Source: an uncultured Ruminococcus sp. (GTDB lineage: Bacteria > Bacillota > Clostridia > Lachnospirales > Lachnospiraceae). From it: a stretch of 47,168 nt of DNA. Position 1 is the stretch's first letter. Each line of letters begins with the position of its first letter. The translations under genes were made by a program, and so were the position numbers. The notes beneath the pieces were generated by a model. That model saw only the letters and a list, made by a program, of their open reading frames with translations. It did not search any database and was not told the origin of the DNA. The DNA is taken from the NCBI GenBank assembly GCA_900541505.1, contig UQKK01000028.1, positions 1 through 47,168 of the forward strand, in the 5' to 3' direction. This document shows positions 1 through 8,381 of this stretch, piece after piece.

Positions 1-545
1 ATACAGTTGATACACTTGTGCTCTGCCCCATGATACATAAACGTCCTCTGAATATCCTTCATTCTGGAGATCAAACCAATATACAAAAGAAAGACTACCA
101 TTCGGATCACACCTTCCAGCGCAGTAAGTACCCCTCTGGACGAAATATAATTCTTCAAAAGATCACTCAGGAAATACGGGAGGACCATAAAAATCCCGAC
201 CGCTGCCACGATAGAAAATGCCACCGTAAAGCCCATCATGATCTTTTCTTGTTTTTCCTGCTTTTGCGCCTCTTGTTCAGTAAGAACTTCCCCCTCTTCT
301 TCCTCGAAAAAGCTGGCCGAATAGGTCAGAGTTTTCATTCCCAGCACGAGCGAATCGATAAAATTAAAAATTCCCCGGATAAACGGCACTTTATATACAC
401 CCTGCCAGGGGATGATGCCTTTGTATTCTTTGACGCAAACCTCGATCTGCTGATCCGGTTTTCTGACAGCCACTGCATACCGTGTCTTATTTTTCATCAT
501 AATGCCTTCCAGCACTGCCTGCCCGCCTATATTTGATGACTTCAT
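1..545 (-). CDS. yqhQ: DUF1385 family membrane protein (YqhQ-like), 3' end outside window
   Basis: The reading frame is open from an ATG at 545 to the left edge of the window, giving about 181 residues without a stop. It begins MKSSNIGGQAVLEGIMMKN, the usual N-terminal signature of DUF1385/YqhQ proteins. A hydrophobic stretch follows at roughly residues 100-155, and the visible part ends in YHGAEHKCINC, the conserved DUF1385 histidine/cysteine motif. An AGGAGG ribosome binding site lies at 551-556, five bases from the ATG. It is next after rpmE on the same strand, as in many Clostridia, where yqhQ is followed by prmC and prfA. The biochemical role of the family is not settled. Identification is confident; the C-terminus cannot be seen. 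Confidence 0.9.
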   Translation of the reverse strand, partial: MKSSNIGGQAVLEGIMMKNKTRYAVAVRKPDQQIEVCVKEYKGIIPWQGVYKVPFIRGIFNFIDSLVLGMKTLTYSASFFEEEEGEVLTEQEAQKQEKQEKIMMGFTVAFSIVAAVGIFMVLPYFLSDLLKNYISSRGVLTALEGVIRMVVFLLYIGLISRMKDIQRTFMYHGAEHKCINC

Positions 546-571
546 ACTGCCCTCCTGTTTTTCTGTATACG

Positions 572-604
572 AAAAACAGGCTGAGATACATTCACCTCAG
601 CCTG
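572..604 (-). terminator. Terminator behind rpmE
   Basis: A perfect 9-base stem (CAGGCTGAG, 577-585, with CTCAGCCTG, 596-604) is followed on the minus strand by a run of five T. It lies between rpmE and yqhQ, so yqhQ is probably reached by partial read-through or has its own promoter. Confidence 0.75.
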
Positions 605-617
605 CCATAGTCTTTTC

Positions 618-818
618 CTATTTAATACCATATTTCTTGTTGAACTTGTCAACACGTCCACGAGCCTGGCTCGCTTTCTGCTGTCCTGTGTAGAACGGAT
701 GGCATTTGGAGCAGATTTCCACGTGGATGTTTTCCTTTGTGGAACCTGTTACGAATGTATTTCCGCAGTTGCAGGTCACAGTTGCCTGATGGTATTCTGG
801 ATGGATTCCTTCGCGCAT
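618..818 (-). CDS. rpmE: 50S ribosomal protein L31
   Basis: This 66-residue protein starts MREGIHPEYHQ and has four cysteines (CNC and CSKC) typical of the zinc-binding form of L31. It ends in a basic tail with RGRVDKFNKKYG, the usual L31 signature. It is part of the large ribosomal subunit near the subunit bridge. The frame extends upstream to a GTG at 827, but that GTG lies inside the GAGAGGTG ribosome binding site, so ATG 818 is the start. It has its own promoter (873-901) and terminator (572-604). In many Firmicutes rpmE directly follows rho; here rho is 3.8 kb away. Confidence 0.96.
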   Translation of the reverse strand: MREGIHPEYHQATVTCNCGNTFVTGSTKENIHVEICSKCHPFYTGQQKASQARGRVDKFNKKYGIK

Positions 819-872
819 GATTTTCACCTCTCTATTTTAAAAATAATATCATAATCTCTAAACAGCTCTGTT

Positions 873-901
873 ATTGTACCATAAGATAATTCCTTTGGCA
901 A
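873..901 (-). promoter_or_regulatory. Sigma-A promoter of rpmE
   Basis: Minus-strand TTGCCA (896-901) and TACAAT (873-878) are separated by exactly 17 bases. The transcript would start about 50 bases before the rpmE ATG. Confidence 0.75.
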
Positions 902-995
902 GTTTTTTCTTTTGAAAACAGTAAAAATCACAAAAACTGCCAAAATCATATCCTGCCAGCCGTGCCATTTATAAAATCATCTCCTTGCCGGACAT

Positions 996-2306
996 CTATT
1001 CCACCGCCTTGAACGCTTCCTCTAAATCCTGGATGATATCGTCGATATGTTCCGTACCGATGGAGAGTCTGATGGTATTGGGGCGGATTCCCTGCTCCAG
1101 CAGCTCTTCCTCTGTGCACTGGCTGTGGGTGGTGGTTGCCGGGTGGATGACCAGCGACTTCACATCCGCCACATTCGCCAGCAGAGAGAACAGCTCCAGA
1201 TTATCGATAAACTCCTGCGCTTTTTTGGCATCTCCCTTGATTTCAAAGGTAAAGATAGAACCGCCTCCGTTGGGGAAGTATTTCGCATAGAGCTTCTTCT
1301 GTTCTTCCTCCTCCGAGACAGAAGGGTGGTGCACTGCCTCCACCTGGGGGTGCCCCTTGAGATATTGCGCCACTTTGCATGCATTCTCCACGTGGCGCTC
1401 CACCCGAAGGGAGAGAGTCTCCAGCCCCTGCAGAAGCAAAAAGGCGTGGAAGGGAGAGATTGCCGCTCCCATGTCCCGAAGCAGAACCGCGCGGATTTTC
1501 GTCACAAACGCCGCCGCGCCGACCGCTTTTGTAAAACTGATGCCGTGATAGCTGGGGTTGGGCTCCACAAGGGAAGGGAATTTCCCGGATGCCTCCCAGT
1601 CAAAATGTCCGCCGTCCACAATGACTCCGCCCAGTGCAGTTCCGTGCCCGCCGATAAATTTTGTAGCGGAATGAACAACGATGTCCGCACCGTAGGCAAT
1701 CGGTCTCACCAGATAAGGAGTCGCGAAGGTATTATCCACGACAAGAGGAATCCGGTGCGCATGGGCAATCTTCGCCACTGCCTCAATGTCGCACACATCG
1801 GAGTTTGGATTTCCCAGCGTCTCAAGGAAAATCGCCTTTGTATTTTCTTTTATGGCACGCTCTATCTCATCCTCCCGGAAAATATCGACAAAGGTTGTCT
1901 CAATCCCATACTCCGGCAGGGTGTGTGCCAGCAGATTATAAGTGCCGCCGTAAATGTTTTTCGCCGCCACGATGTGGTCCCCGCTCTGTGCCAGATTCTG
2001 GAAGGTATACGTAATTGCCGCCGCGCCGGAAGCTACCGCCAGCGCCGATACGCCGCCCTCCAGCGCTGCCATCCTCTTCTCAAAAGTCTCCTGGGTAGGA
2101 TTGGTCAGCCTTCCGTAAATGTTGCCCGCCTGCTCAAGGCTGAAGCGCTTCTTTGCATCCTCGCAGTCATGAAATACATAGGAAGCTGTCTGGTAGATGG
2201 GGACCGCTCTGGAATCCGTTGCCGGGTCCGCCGCCTCCTGCCCCACGTGAAGCTGCAGTGTCTCAAATCTTAAGTGTCTCTCTTCTCTTGCTAATTTCTT
2301 GCCCAT
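996..2306 (-). CDS. metY: O-acetylhomoserine sulfhydrylase (PLP-dependent)
   Basis: This 436-residue protein belongs to the Cys/Met metabolism PLP enzyme family and has the length of O-acetylhomoserine aminocarboxypropyltransferase, which makes homocysteine from O-acetylhomoserine and sulfide. Visible signs are the N-terminal FETLQLHVGQEAADP, substrate-binding YGRLTNPT near residue 66, the PLP-binding lysine in SATKFIGGHGT near residue 215, and RLSIGTEHIDDI near the C-terminus. AGGAGG precedes the ATG. It lies 138 bases behind cysK on the same strand, probably in one sulfide-assimilation operon. Cystathionine gamma-synthase-like enzymes are shorter, which favours MetY. Confidence 0.93.
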   Translation of the reverse strand: MGKKLAREERHLRFETLQLHVGQEAADPATDSRAVPIYQTASYVFHDCEDAKKRFSLEQAGNIYGRLTNPTQETFEKRMAALEGGVSALAVASGAAAITYTFQNLAQSGDHIVAAKNIYGGTYNLLAHTLPEYGIETTFVDIFREDEIERAIKENTKAIFLETLGNPNSDVCDIEAVAKIAHAHRIPLVVDNTFATPYLVRPIAYGADIVVHSATKFIGGHGTALGGVIVDGGHFDWEASGKFPSLVEPNPSYHGISFTKAVGAAAFVTKIRAVLLRDMGAAISPFHAFLLLQGLETLSLRVERHVENACKVAQYLKGHPQVEAVHHPSVSEEEEQKKLYAKYFPNGGGSIFTFEIKGDAKKAQEFIDNLELFSLLANVADVKSLVIHPATTTHSQCTEEELLEQGIRPNTIRLSIGTEHIDDIIQDLEEAFKAVE

Positions 2307-2444
2307 ATCTTATGTCCTCCTTTTTTGTATCCGGCATTTAGCCCCTGTCTGCGAGCATCGCCGCTCCTCCTGCCCGGAGGTCGGCGTTCTCCTTCTTTCC
2401 CCATAAACAGTCTTCGTTTTCCTGCCCGGCGAGCAGCATTTTTT

Positions 2445-3419
2445 CTATCCGAAAAGCGGAGTGGAATAATACCGGTCTCCGCTGTCCGGAAGCAGGGCAA
2501 CGATTGTCTTGCCCTCATTTTCCGGGCGCTTCGCCAATTCGATAGCTCCCCACAGAGCTGCCCCGGATGAGATACCCACAAGGATTCCCTCACTCTTTGC
2601 CAGGAGTTTTGCGATTCGGAAAGCATCTTCGTGCCCCGCCTTGATAATCTCATCATAAATCTTCGTATTCAGTACTTCCGGCACAAACCCGGCGCCTATC
2701 CCCTGTATCTTATGCGCTCCGCTTCTTCCTTCTGAAAGTACGGGGGAATCCTCCGGCTCCAGCGCCACAATCTTCACATCCGGTTTCTTCTCTTTTAAGT
2801 ACTCTCCCACTCCGGTGAGTGTCCCGCCAGTGCCGACTCCGGCAATGAAGATATCCACTTCCCCGGCAGTATCCTGCCAAATCTCCGGTCCTGTCGTCAG
2901 CCTGTGTGCCTTCGGGTTTGCCGGGTTGACGAATTGTCCTGCCAGAAAGCCGCCTGGAATCTCCTTCGCCAGAGCCTCCGCCTTCTCAATAGCGCCGCTC
3001 ATGCCCTTTGCCCCTTCTGTGAGCACAATCTCCGCGCCGTAAGCTTTCAGAATATTTCTGCGCTCCACGCTCATGGTATCCGGCATGGTGAGAATCACTT
3101 TATATCCTCTGGCCGCCGCAATCGCCGCCAGCCCGATACCAGTGTTTCCGGATGTAGGCTCAATGATAACGGAGCCTTCCTTTAAGGCGCCTTTCTCCTC
3201 CGCATCTTCTATGATTGCCTTCGCCACCCGGTCTTTGGCGCTCCCTGCCGGATTCAAATATTCCAGCTTGACGAGAATGCGAGCCGTCAGTCCCAGTTCT
3301 TTCTCCAGGTTCGTCACCTCCAGAAGCGGGGTGCTTCCCGCCAGTTCCGCTACGCTTTTGTAAATCTTTCCTCTGCTCTGTATATCTGCCACTTTCAGTA
3401 CCTCCCTTTGCCTGTCCAT
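2445..3419 (-). CDS. cysK: Cysteine synthase A (O-acetylserine sulfhydrylase)
   Basis: This fold-type II PLP enzyme makes cysteine from O-acetylserine and sulfide. Visible motifs are the PLP lysine in NPAGSAKDRVA, the phosphate-binding TSGNTGIG loop, GTGGTLTG, and the C-terminal LPDSGDRYYSTPLF typical of CysK. The open frame continues up to 3512, but a strong promoter lies at 3457-3485, so translation must begin downstream of it. ATG 3419 has a modest AGGA site. GTG 3392, in frame nine codons later, has a much better GGGAGG site and would give the usual short CysK N-terminus, so it is a serious alternative. metY follows, pointing to a joint cysteine/homocysteine operon. Confidence 0.94.
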   Translation of the reverse strand: MDRQREVLKVADIQSRGKIYKSVAELAGSTPLLEVTNLEKELGLTARILVKLEYLNPAGSAKDRVAKAIIEDAEEKGALKEGSVIIEPTSGNTGIGLAAIAAARGYKVILTMPDTMSVERRNILKAYGAEIVLTEGAKGMSGAIEKAEALAKEIPGGFLAGQFVNPANPKAHRLTTGPEIWQDTAGEVDIFIAGVGTGGTLTGVGEYLKEKKPDVKIVALEPEDSPVLSEGRSGAHKIQGIGAGFVPEVLNTKIYDEIIKAGHEDAFRIAKLLAKSEGILVGISSGAALWGAIELAKRPENEGKTIVALLPDSGDRYYSTPLFG

Positions 3420-3456
3420 CTTATTTCCTACTAGTTTGCTATGTTTTATGTTCCGT

Positions 3457-3485
3457 ATTGTATTCTTTTCCTTTCTGTTTGTCAA
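3457..3485 (-). promoter_or_regulatory. Sigma-A promoter of cysK-metY
   Basis: Minus-strand TTGACA (3480-3485) and TACAAT (3457-3462) are separated by 17 bases. The predicted transcript starts near 3450, leaving about 30 bases of leader. There is no room for a riboswitch, and upstream in-frame starts are excluded. Confidence 0.85.
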
Positions 3486-3520
3486 GCATAATTTCTTTTT
3501 TCTCCTTGACAACCGTTACA

Positions 3521-3555
3521 GTTCAGCCCGCGCCGTTCGTAAAACCGCACTGCGT
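3521..3555. repeat. Dispersed 35-base intergenic repeat, copy 1
   Basis: These 35 bases, from GTTCAG through TGCGT, match 11898-11932 at all but three positions. Both copies are intergenic. This copy lacks the CTGAAC end that makes the second copy an inverted repeat, so it may be truncated. The rest of the 3513-3818 gap holds no gene I can support. Confidence 0.6.
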
Positions 3556-3710
3556 GCTAACTACGGCTATCGCCAATATACAAGAGCATTTCTGCTCGAA
3601 AAAAAGTAATTTTGAGGTGAGTGTCCCCTTATTAAAGAACGGATATCTTCCCTTTTTGTCCCGTCTGTGATACAGTATTTCTGGTAGACAAAGGACAGAT
3701 GGTCTGCCTT

Positions 3711-3741
3711 TTGCATACTTCCACTTTTCTCTCTTTATTAT
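3711..3741 (+). promoter_or_regulatory. Possible promoter of the TSUP exporter gene
   Basis: TTGCAT (3711-3716) and TATTAT (3736-3741) are separated by 19 bases, which is longer than ideal. It is the best plus-strand candidate in the gap before the exporter gene, and its transcript would have a leader of about 70 bases. Confidence 0.35.
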
Positions 3742-3818
3742 GGATACCCGCTCTTTACAAGAGCTACACGGTGGATAAAGAGGAGAAACAGAAATACTAT
3801 TGATGCGAGGAACTTACC

Positions 3819-4580
3819 ATGGATTTAACCATTTCTACTTTTTTCATTGTATGCCCGCTCCTTTTTCTTGCCGGGCTCATAGATGCCATAGGCGGAGGCG
3901 GAGGACTCATCTCCATTCCCGCCTATCTCATCGCCGGGCTTCCGCCCCATATGGCGGTCGCCACCAACAAGCTTTCGTCCTCCTGCGGCACCACCATAGC
4001 AACTTTACGTTTCATCAAAAACCGGCTCGTGAGCTTCCGTCTCGCCCTGCCATCCATCATCGCCGCTATGTGCGGCTCCTCTATCGGGGCGCGTCTCTCC
4101 ATGATGGTGCCGGAGAAAATCATGCTCTACGTGCTCATTATTGTCCTTCCTGCAGCAGCTTTTCTGGTGCTCAACAAAAAGCTGTTCCACGACAAAGGAG
4201 ACAAAGAGGTGACGCTGGATAGGAAGACCTACCTGACCGCCGTCATCGCCGCCTTCTTTATCGGCGGATATGACGGGTTTTACGGACCGGGCACGGGAAC
4301 CTTTCTCATTATCGCCTTCACTGTGTTCGCGCACCTGAATATCCAGACAGCAAACGCCCAAGCGAAGGTCATCAACGCCACCACAAACCTGACGTCCCTT
4401 GCCATCTTCCTCTTAAACGGACAGGTTCTGATTTCTCTGGGAGCGGCAGCGGCATTGTGCAATATGGCGGGCGGTTATCTGGGCGCCGGTCTGGTGATGA
4501 AAAACGGCGCCAAAATCGTAAAGCCCAGCATCCTTTTCGTCCTCTTCCTCCTTCTGCTGAAGATTCTCGGAGTATATTAA
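3819..4580 (+). CDS. TSUP (TauE/SafE) family transporter, probable sulfite/organosulfur exporter
   Basis: This 253-residue, very hydrophobic protein has about eight membrane segments arranged as two similar halves. The family signatures are visible: LAGLIDAIGGGGGLISIPA near residues 18-36, and its echo IGGYDGFYGPGTGTFLI in the second half. TSUP proteins move sulfite, sulfoacetate, taurine or related anions across the membrane; substrate cannot be read from sequence. A GCGAGGA site precedes the ATG. It is divergent from cysK-metY, which fits a sulfur role, but that is inference from context. It converges on rho with a shared terminator. Confidence 0.88.
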   Translation: MDLTISTFFIVCPLLFLAGLIDAIGGGGGLISIPAYLIAGLPPHMAVATNKLSSSCGTTIATLRFIKNRLVSFRLALPSIIAAMCGSSIGARLSMMVPEKIMLYVLIIVLPAAAFLVLNKKLFHDKGDKEVTLDRKTYLTAVIAAFFIGGYDGFYGPGTGTFLIIAFTVFAHLNIQTANAQAKVINATTNLTSLAIFLLNGQVLISLGAAAALCNMAGGYLGAGLVMKNGAKIVKPSILFVLFLLLLKILGVY

Positions 4581-4581
4581 T

Positions 4582-4634
4582 AAAAGGCAGAACCGCAGTT
4601 TTTAGGTCTTACCCTGATTGTCTGCTGTTCTGCC
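4582..4634. terminator. Bidirectional terminator between TSUP gene and rho
   Basis: The arms GGCAGAACCGCAG (4586-4598) and CTGCTGTTCTGCC (4622-4634) pair at 12 of 13 positions. An A run lies on the left and a T-rich stretch on the right, so it can end transcription of both convergent genes. Confidence 0.75.
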
Positions 4635-4644
4635 CTATGTTTCT

Positions 4645-5994
4645 TTAAATGAATTTCTGACGGTTTACCATCTGTACCAGTTCCATATTGGTCTTGGTCC
4701 TGGAGAACATGTTGAGAAGGTTGTCCACTGCCTCCTCTGCTTTCATACCGTTCATCGCCCGGCGGATGATGTAAACCGCGTCCTGCTCCTCCCTGCTGAG
4801 CAGCAAATCTTCCCTTCTTGTCCCGGATTTCGGGATATCGATTGCCGGGAACACTCTCTTTTCCTGGAGCTTTCTGTCCAGTACCAGTTCCATATTACCG
4901 GTTCCCTTAAATTCCTCATAGACCACATCGTCCATCTTGCTGCCTGTATCCACCAGAGCCGTGGCAAGAATGGTGAGACTTCCGCCTTCCCGCATATTCC
5001 GGGCTGCTCCGAAGAACCGCTTCGGCATATGCAGCGCCGCTGGGTCAAGACCTCCGGAGAGGGTACGTCCTGACGGCGGGACAGTCAAGTTGTAAGCGCG
5101 GGACAGCCTCGTGATGCTGTCTAAAAGTATCATGACATCCTTTCCGTGTTCTACCAGACGCTTCGCGCGCTCAATAACCATCTCGGAAACTCTCTTGTGG
5201 TGCTCCGGCAGTTCATCGAAGGTGGAATAGATGACTTCCACGTTTTTCCCCACAATGGCTTCCTTGATATCCGTCACTTCCTCCGGACGTTCATCGATGA
5301 GCAGAATCAGAAGATGCATCTTCGGCTCTCTTTTCAGTACCGAGAGCGCCACCTCTTTTAACAGTGTTGTCTTTCCTGCCTTGGGCGGAGATACAATCAT
5401 TCCTCTCTGCCCCTTTCCAATCGGGGAGAGCAAGTCCACAATACGCATAGCCGTGGAGCTTCCCGGTGTCTCCAGGCGAATCCTCCGGTTGGGGAAAATG
5501 GGGGTTAAGTCTTCAAAGCTCGGTCTTTTTGACGCCTCAGACGGGCGTACTCCGTTTACGGTGGAGACATACAAAAGAGCACTGAATTTCTCCGCCTGTG
5601 TCTTTATCCTTGTATTTCCCATGATGATATCCCCGGTCTTCAGACCGAAACGGCGAATCTGGGAAGGAGATACATAGACGTCGTTCTCACCCGGCAGATA
5701 GTTCTCGCAGCGGATGAAACCGTATCCGTCCGGCATAACTTCCAGGATTCCGTTTGCCGTCTTACCGCTGTCCAACTGTTCGATGTCTGTACCGTCTTTC
5801 TTTTCTTTGAGTTCTTCTTTTACTTCTTCTTTGGCTTCTACTGTCGCCTCTTCCTGTTTTTCCTTCTCGTCTCTTGCGAGCATTGCCTCAATCAGCTCTG
5901 CCTTCTTCATTGCAGAGACTCCCTTCATCTTTCTCGCCTTTGCCAAATCCTTCAGTGTGGCAAGCGGCAGTGATTCATATTTTTCCCGTGTCAT
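4645..5994 (-). CDS. rho: Transcription termination factor Rho
   Basis: This 449-residue hexameric RNA helicase ends transcription at Rho-dependent sites. Order of parts: an N-terminal Rho_N helical domain with LATLKDLAKARKMKGVSAM (about residues 12-30), an acidic/lysine-rich linker, a cold-shock-like RNA-binding domain with LEVMPDGYGFIRCENYLPG (about 84-102), and the RecA-like ATPase with SPPKAGKTTLLKEVA (P-loop) and LLILLIDERPEEVTD (Walker B). The C-terminus carries the arginine-finger and R-loop region, ending in a motif that includes LLNMFSRTKTNMELVQM. Its length is typical of Gram-positive Rho. AAAGGA lies 11 bases upstream of the ATG. The usual partner rpmE is displaced by the sulfur module. 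Confidence 0.97.
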   Translation of the reverse strand: MTREKYESLPLATLKDLAKARKMKGVSAMKKAELIEAMLARDEKEKQEEATVEAKEEVKEELKEKKDGTDIEQLDSGKTANGILEVMPDGYGFIRCENYLPGENDVYVSPSQIRRFGLKTGDIIMGNTRIKTQAEKFSALLYVSTVNGVRPSEASKRPSFEDLTPIFPNRRIRLETPGSSTAMRIVDLLSPIGKGQRGMIVSPPKAGKTTLLKEVALSVLKREPKMHLLILLIDERPEEVTDIKEAIVGKNVEVIYSTFDELPEHHKRVSEMVIERAKRLVEHGKDVMILLDSITRLSRAYNLTVPPSGRTLSGGLDPAALHMPKRFFGAARNMREGGSLTILATALVDTGSKMDDVVYEEFKGTGNMELVLDRKLQEKRVFPAIDIPKSGTRREDLLLSREEQDAVYIIRRAMNGMKAEEAVDNLLNMFSRTKTNMELVQMVNRQKFI

Positions 5995-6232
5995 AAAAAT
6001 ACCTGTCCTTTCTTCATAAAAATAAATGGATAATTTGTGTCATCTGTTTCTTTCGTATACTTTCGGGAATTTTACTCCTTCTTTGCAAGAAAAAGCCGTC
6101 TGAATTGACTGAAATTGAAAATATCTACGAACAAAGTGGGCAAGCCCGCCTCGGCTCCCCTGCGCAACTCTCGCATTGGTTTCATTATAACGCATCTTTA
6201 CAAAAAAGAAAAGCCTTTTTTCATTCGTCTTC

Positions 6233-6261
6233 TTGCACCTGTCTCTTTTCGGTGTTATGAT
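6233..6261 (+). promoter_or_regulatory. Sigma-A promoter of the malic enzyme operon
   Basis: TTGCAC (6233-6238) and TATGAT (6256-6261) have a 17-base spacer. It lies in the 312-base divergent gap between rho and the malic enzyme gene. I found no convincing rho promoter in the remainder of that gap (5995-6232). Confidence 0.75.
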
Positions 6262-6306
6262 AATCAGCAGAGAAAATCATATAAAAACCAGAGAGGTGTT
6301 ATTATC

Positions 6307-7455
6307 ATGACAAATAGTGAAAAAGCATTGCAGATGCACGAAGAATGGCATGGAAAGCTGGAGATTGCGGCAAAGGCTCACGTCAATACAAGAGAAGACT
6401 TAGCAATCGCCTACACGCCGGGTGTGGCAGAGCCCTGTAAGGTCATCGCCTCTGACCCGGAAGCCGCATACAAATACACCATCAAGTCCAACACCATCGC
6501 CGTCATCTCTGACGGAAGCGCGGTACTGGGACTTGGGAACATCGGCGCCAAAGCCGCTATGCCTGTTATGGAGGGAAAGGCGGTTCTTTTCAAAGAGTTT
6601 GGCGGTGTCAACGCAATCCCCATCTGTCTGGACACACAGGATACAGAAGAAATCATCCGCACTATCGTAAATATTGCTCCCGCATTTGGCGGAATCAACC
6701 TGGAAGACATCTCTGCCCCGCGCTGTTTCGAGATTGAAGAGAGGCTCAAAGAGCTCTTAGACATCCCGGTCTTCCACGATGACCAGCACGGTACTGCCAT
6801 CGTCGTCCTTGCCGGTATCATCAACGCTCTCAAAGTGACCCAAAAAGTGAAGGAGGACTGCCGCGTTGTGGTAAACGGAGCCGGAAGCGCAGGGGTGGCG
6901 ATTACCAAGCTTCTGCTCACCTACGGTTTCCCCCATGTCACCATGTGCGACATCAACGGCATCATCAGCAGCGCTTCTCCTGACTTAAACTGGATGCAAA
7001 AAGAGATGACAAAAGTCACCAATCTGGAACATAAGACAGGCACCCTCGCCGACGCGTTAAAGGGCGCGGATATTTTTGTCGGCGTCTCCGCCCCCAACAT
7101 CGTGACAGAGGAGATGGTTGCCTCCATGAATCAGGATGCCATTCTCTTTGCTATGGCAAACCCTGTTCCTGAGATTATGCCGGATAAAGCGAAGGCTGCC
7201 GGAGCCAGGGTTGTGGGAACCGGGCGTTCCGATTTCCCGAATCAGGTAAACAATGTCGTTGCCTTCCCCGGTATCTTTAAAGGCGCCCTGGAGGGACGCG
7301 CTGCCCAGATTACGGAGGAGATGAAGCTCACCACCGCGAAAGCCATCGCTTCTCTCGTGCCGGACGACCAGTTAAATGAGGACAATATCCTGCCGGAAGC
7401 CTTTGACCCGCGTGTGGCAGAGGCAGTGAGCAAGGCAGTGAGGGAACTGATTTAA
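6307..7455 (+). CDS. NAD(P)-dependent malic enzyme (short bacterial form)
   Basis: This 382-residue enzyme converts malate to pyruvate and CO2 with reduction of NAD(P). It has the family opening ALQMHEEWHGKLEIA and the tyrosine-containing AYTPGVAEPC. Further motifs are the metal-binding ICLDTQDTEEI and FHDDQHGTAIV, and a Rossmann motif VVNGAGSAGVAI. The frame stays open to 6115, but ATG 6307 is preceded by GAGAGGTG at the right distance, matches the family start and lies downstream of the promoter at 6233-6261. Its stop codon overlaps the start of the next gene (TAATG), so the two are translationally coupled. Cofactor preference cannot be decided by eye. Confidence 0.94.
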   Translation: MTNSEKALQMHEEWHGKLEIAAKAHVNTREDLAIAYTPGVAEPCKVIASDPEAAYKYTIKSNTIAVISDGSAVLGLGNIGAKAAMPVMEGKAVLFKEFGGVNAIPICLDTQDTEEIIRTIVNIAPAFGGINLEDISAPRCFEIEERLKELLDIPVFHDDQHGTAIVVLAGIINALKVTQKVKEDCRVVVNGAGSAGVAITKLLLTYGFPHVTMCDINGIISSASPDLNWMQKEMTKVTNLEHKTGTLADALKGADIFVGVSAPNIVTEEMVASMNQDAILFAMANPVPEIMPDKAKAAGARVVGTGRSDFPNQVNNVVAFPGIFKGALEGRAAQITEEMKLTTAKAIASLVPDDQLNEDNILPEAFDPRVAEAVSKAVRELI

Positions 7456-8381
7456 TGAAACGCTGGGGTGAAAAGCGCTATCATTCTCTTGACTGGTATC
7501 TGAAGGAGACTTACGGGGAAAAGCTTTACAAGATTACGCTAAACGGAGGATTCACCTGCCCCAACCGTGACGGCACGGTGGGAACAGGGGGCTGTATTTT
7601 CTGCAGCGGACAGGGCTCCGGCGATTTTGCCGGACGCCCTGAAGACACCATCACAGAGCAGTTAACAGCCGGCAGGGAAGCCCTTAGAGGGAAACGCCCT
7701 GTCAAGTCCTACATCGCGTATTTCCAGGCATTTACCAACACCTACGCGCCTGTCGAGAAGCTTAAGACACTTTATGGTCAGGCACTTCGTGACCCGGATG
7801 TACGTCTCATTTCCATCGCCACGAGACCGGATTGTCTGGGGGACGATGTCCTCGCCCTCCTCGCCCGCATACAAGAGCAGAAGCCGGTGTGGGTGGAGCT
7901 GGGACTTCAAACCATCCACGAAGATACTGCCCGCTATATCCGCAGAGGGTATCCTCTCTCTGTGTTTGAGGAGGCAGTCGCAAAACTGCGCCGTCTTGAC
8001 ATCCCGGTCATTGTGCACACCATCCTCTTCCTTCCGGGAGAGACAAAAGAGCAGATGTTTCAGACCATACAATATTTAAACAACATGGGAATCCAGGGAA
8101 TCAAACTGCAGCTTCTGCACATCCTCAAAGGGACGGACCTCGCCCTCGCTTACGAAAGAGACCCCTTCCATGTCCCCGATATGGAGGAATACTTAGAAGT
8201 ACTGACCGGATGCATCGCCCGTTTAAATCCGGAGATTGTCATCCACCGTCTCACCGGGGACGGACCAAAGGAGCTGCTCATCGCTCCGCAATGGACAAAA
8301 GCCAAGCGCACGGTCTTAAACCGGCTGGAACATGAATTAAAAGAAAAGGATATATGGCAGGGAAAGGAGTATCATGACTGA
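7455..8381 (+). CDS. TIGR01212 family radical SAM protein (YhcC-like)
   Basis: This 308-residue protein starts MKRWGEKRYHSLDWYLKE and has the family's spaced cysteine cluster CPNRDGTVGTGGCIFC at about residues 35-50, which binds the 4Fe-4S cluster used to cleave S-adenosylmethionine. The Elp3-like central part includes ISIATRPDCLGDDV and VWVELGLQTIHEDTARYI. The family substrate is not established; a tRNA-modification role is often suggested. It is coupled to the malic enzyme gene by a one-base overlap and overlaps the next gene by eight bases, so all three probably share the promoter at 6233. Confidence 0.92.
   Translation: MKRWGEKRYHSLDWYLKETYGEKLYKITLNGGFTCPNRDGTVGTGGCIFCSGQGSGDFAGRPEDTITEQLTAGREALRGKRPVKSYIAYFQAFTNTYAPVEKLKTLYGQALRDPDVRLISIATRPDCLGDDVLALLARIQEQKPVWVELGLQTIHEDTARYIRRGYPLSVFEEAVAKLRRLDIPVIVHTILFLPGETKEQMFQTIQYLNNMGIQGIKLQLLHILKGTDLALAYERDPFHVPDMEEYLEVLTGCIARLNPEIVIHRLTGDGPKELLIAPQWTKAKRTVLNRLEHELKEKDIWQGKEYHD

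Noticed and set aside
18..536. Plus-strand frame of 172 codons at the left edge
   Set aside because: It is the complement of the partial yqhQ gene, whose conserved motifs are on the minus strand.
1047..2273. Long plus-strand frame of 408 codons
   Set aside because: It is the antisense of metY; composition follows codon bias of the real gene and no family is recognisable.
2341..2444. Imperfect GC hairpin between cysK and metY as a terminator
   Set aside because: Short stem and no T run on the minus strand; the two genes are better seen as one operon.
3420..3512. Upstream extension of cysK
   Set aside because: A strong promoter lies inside it, so it cannot be in the message.
6115..6306. 64-codon upstream extension of the malic enzyme
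   Set aside because: It crosses the promoter at 6233-6261, and the ribosome binding site supports ATG 6307.
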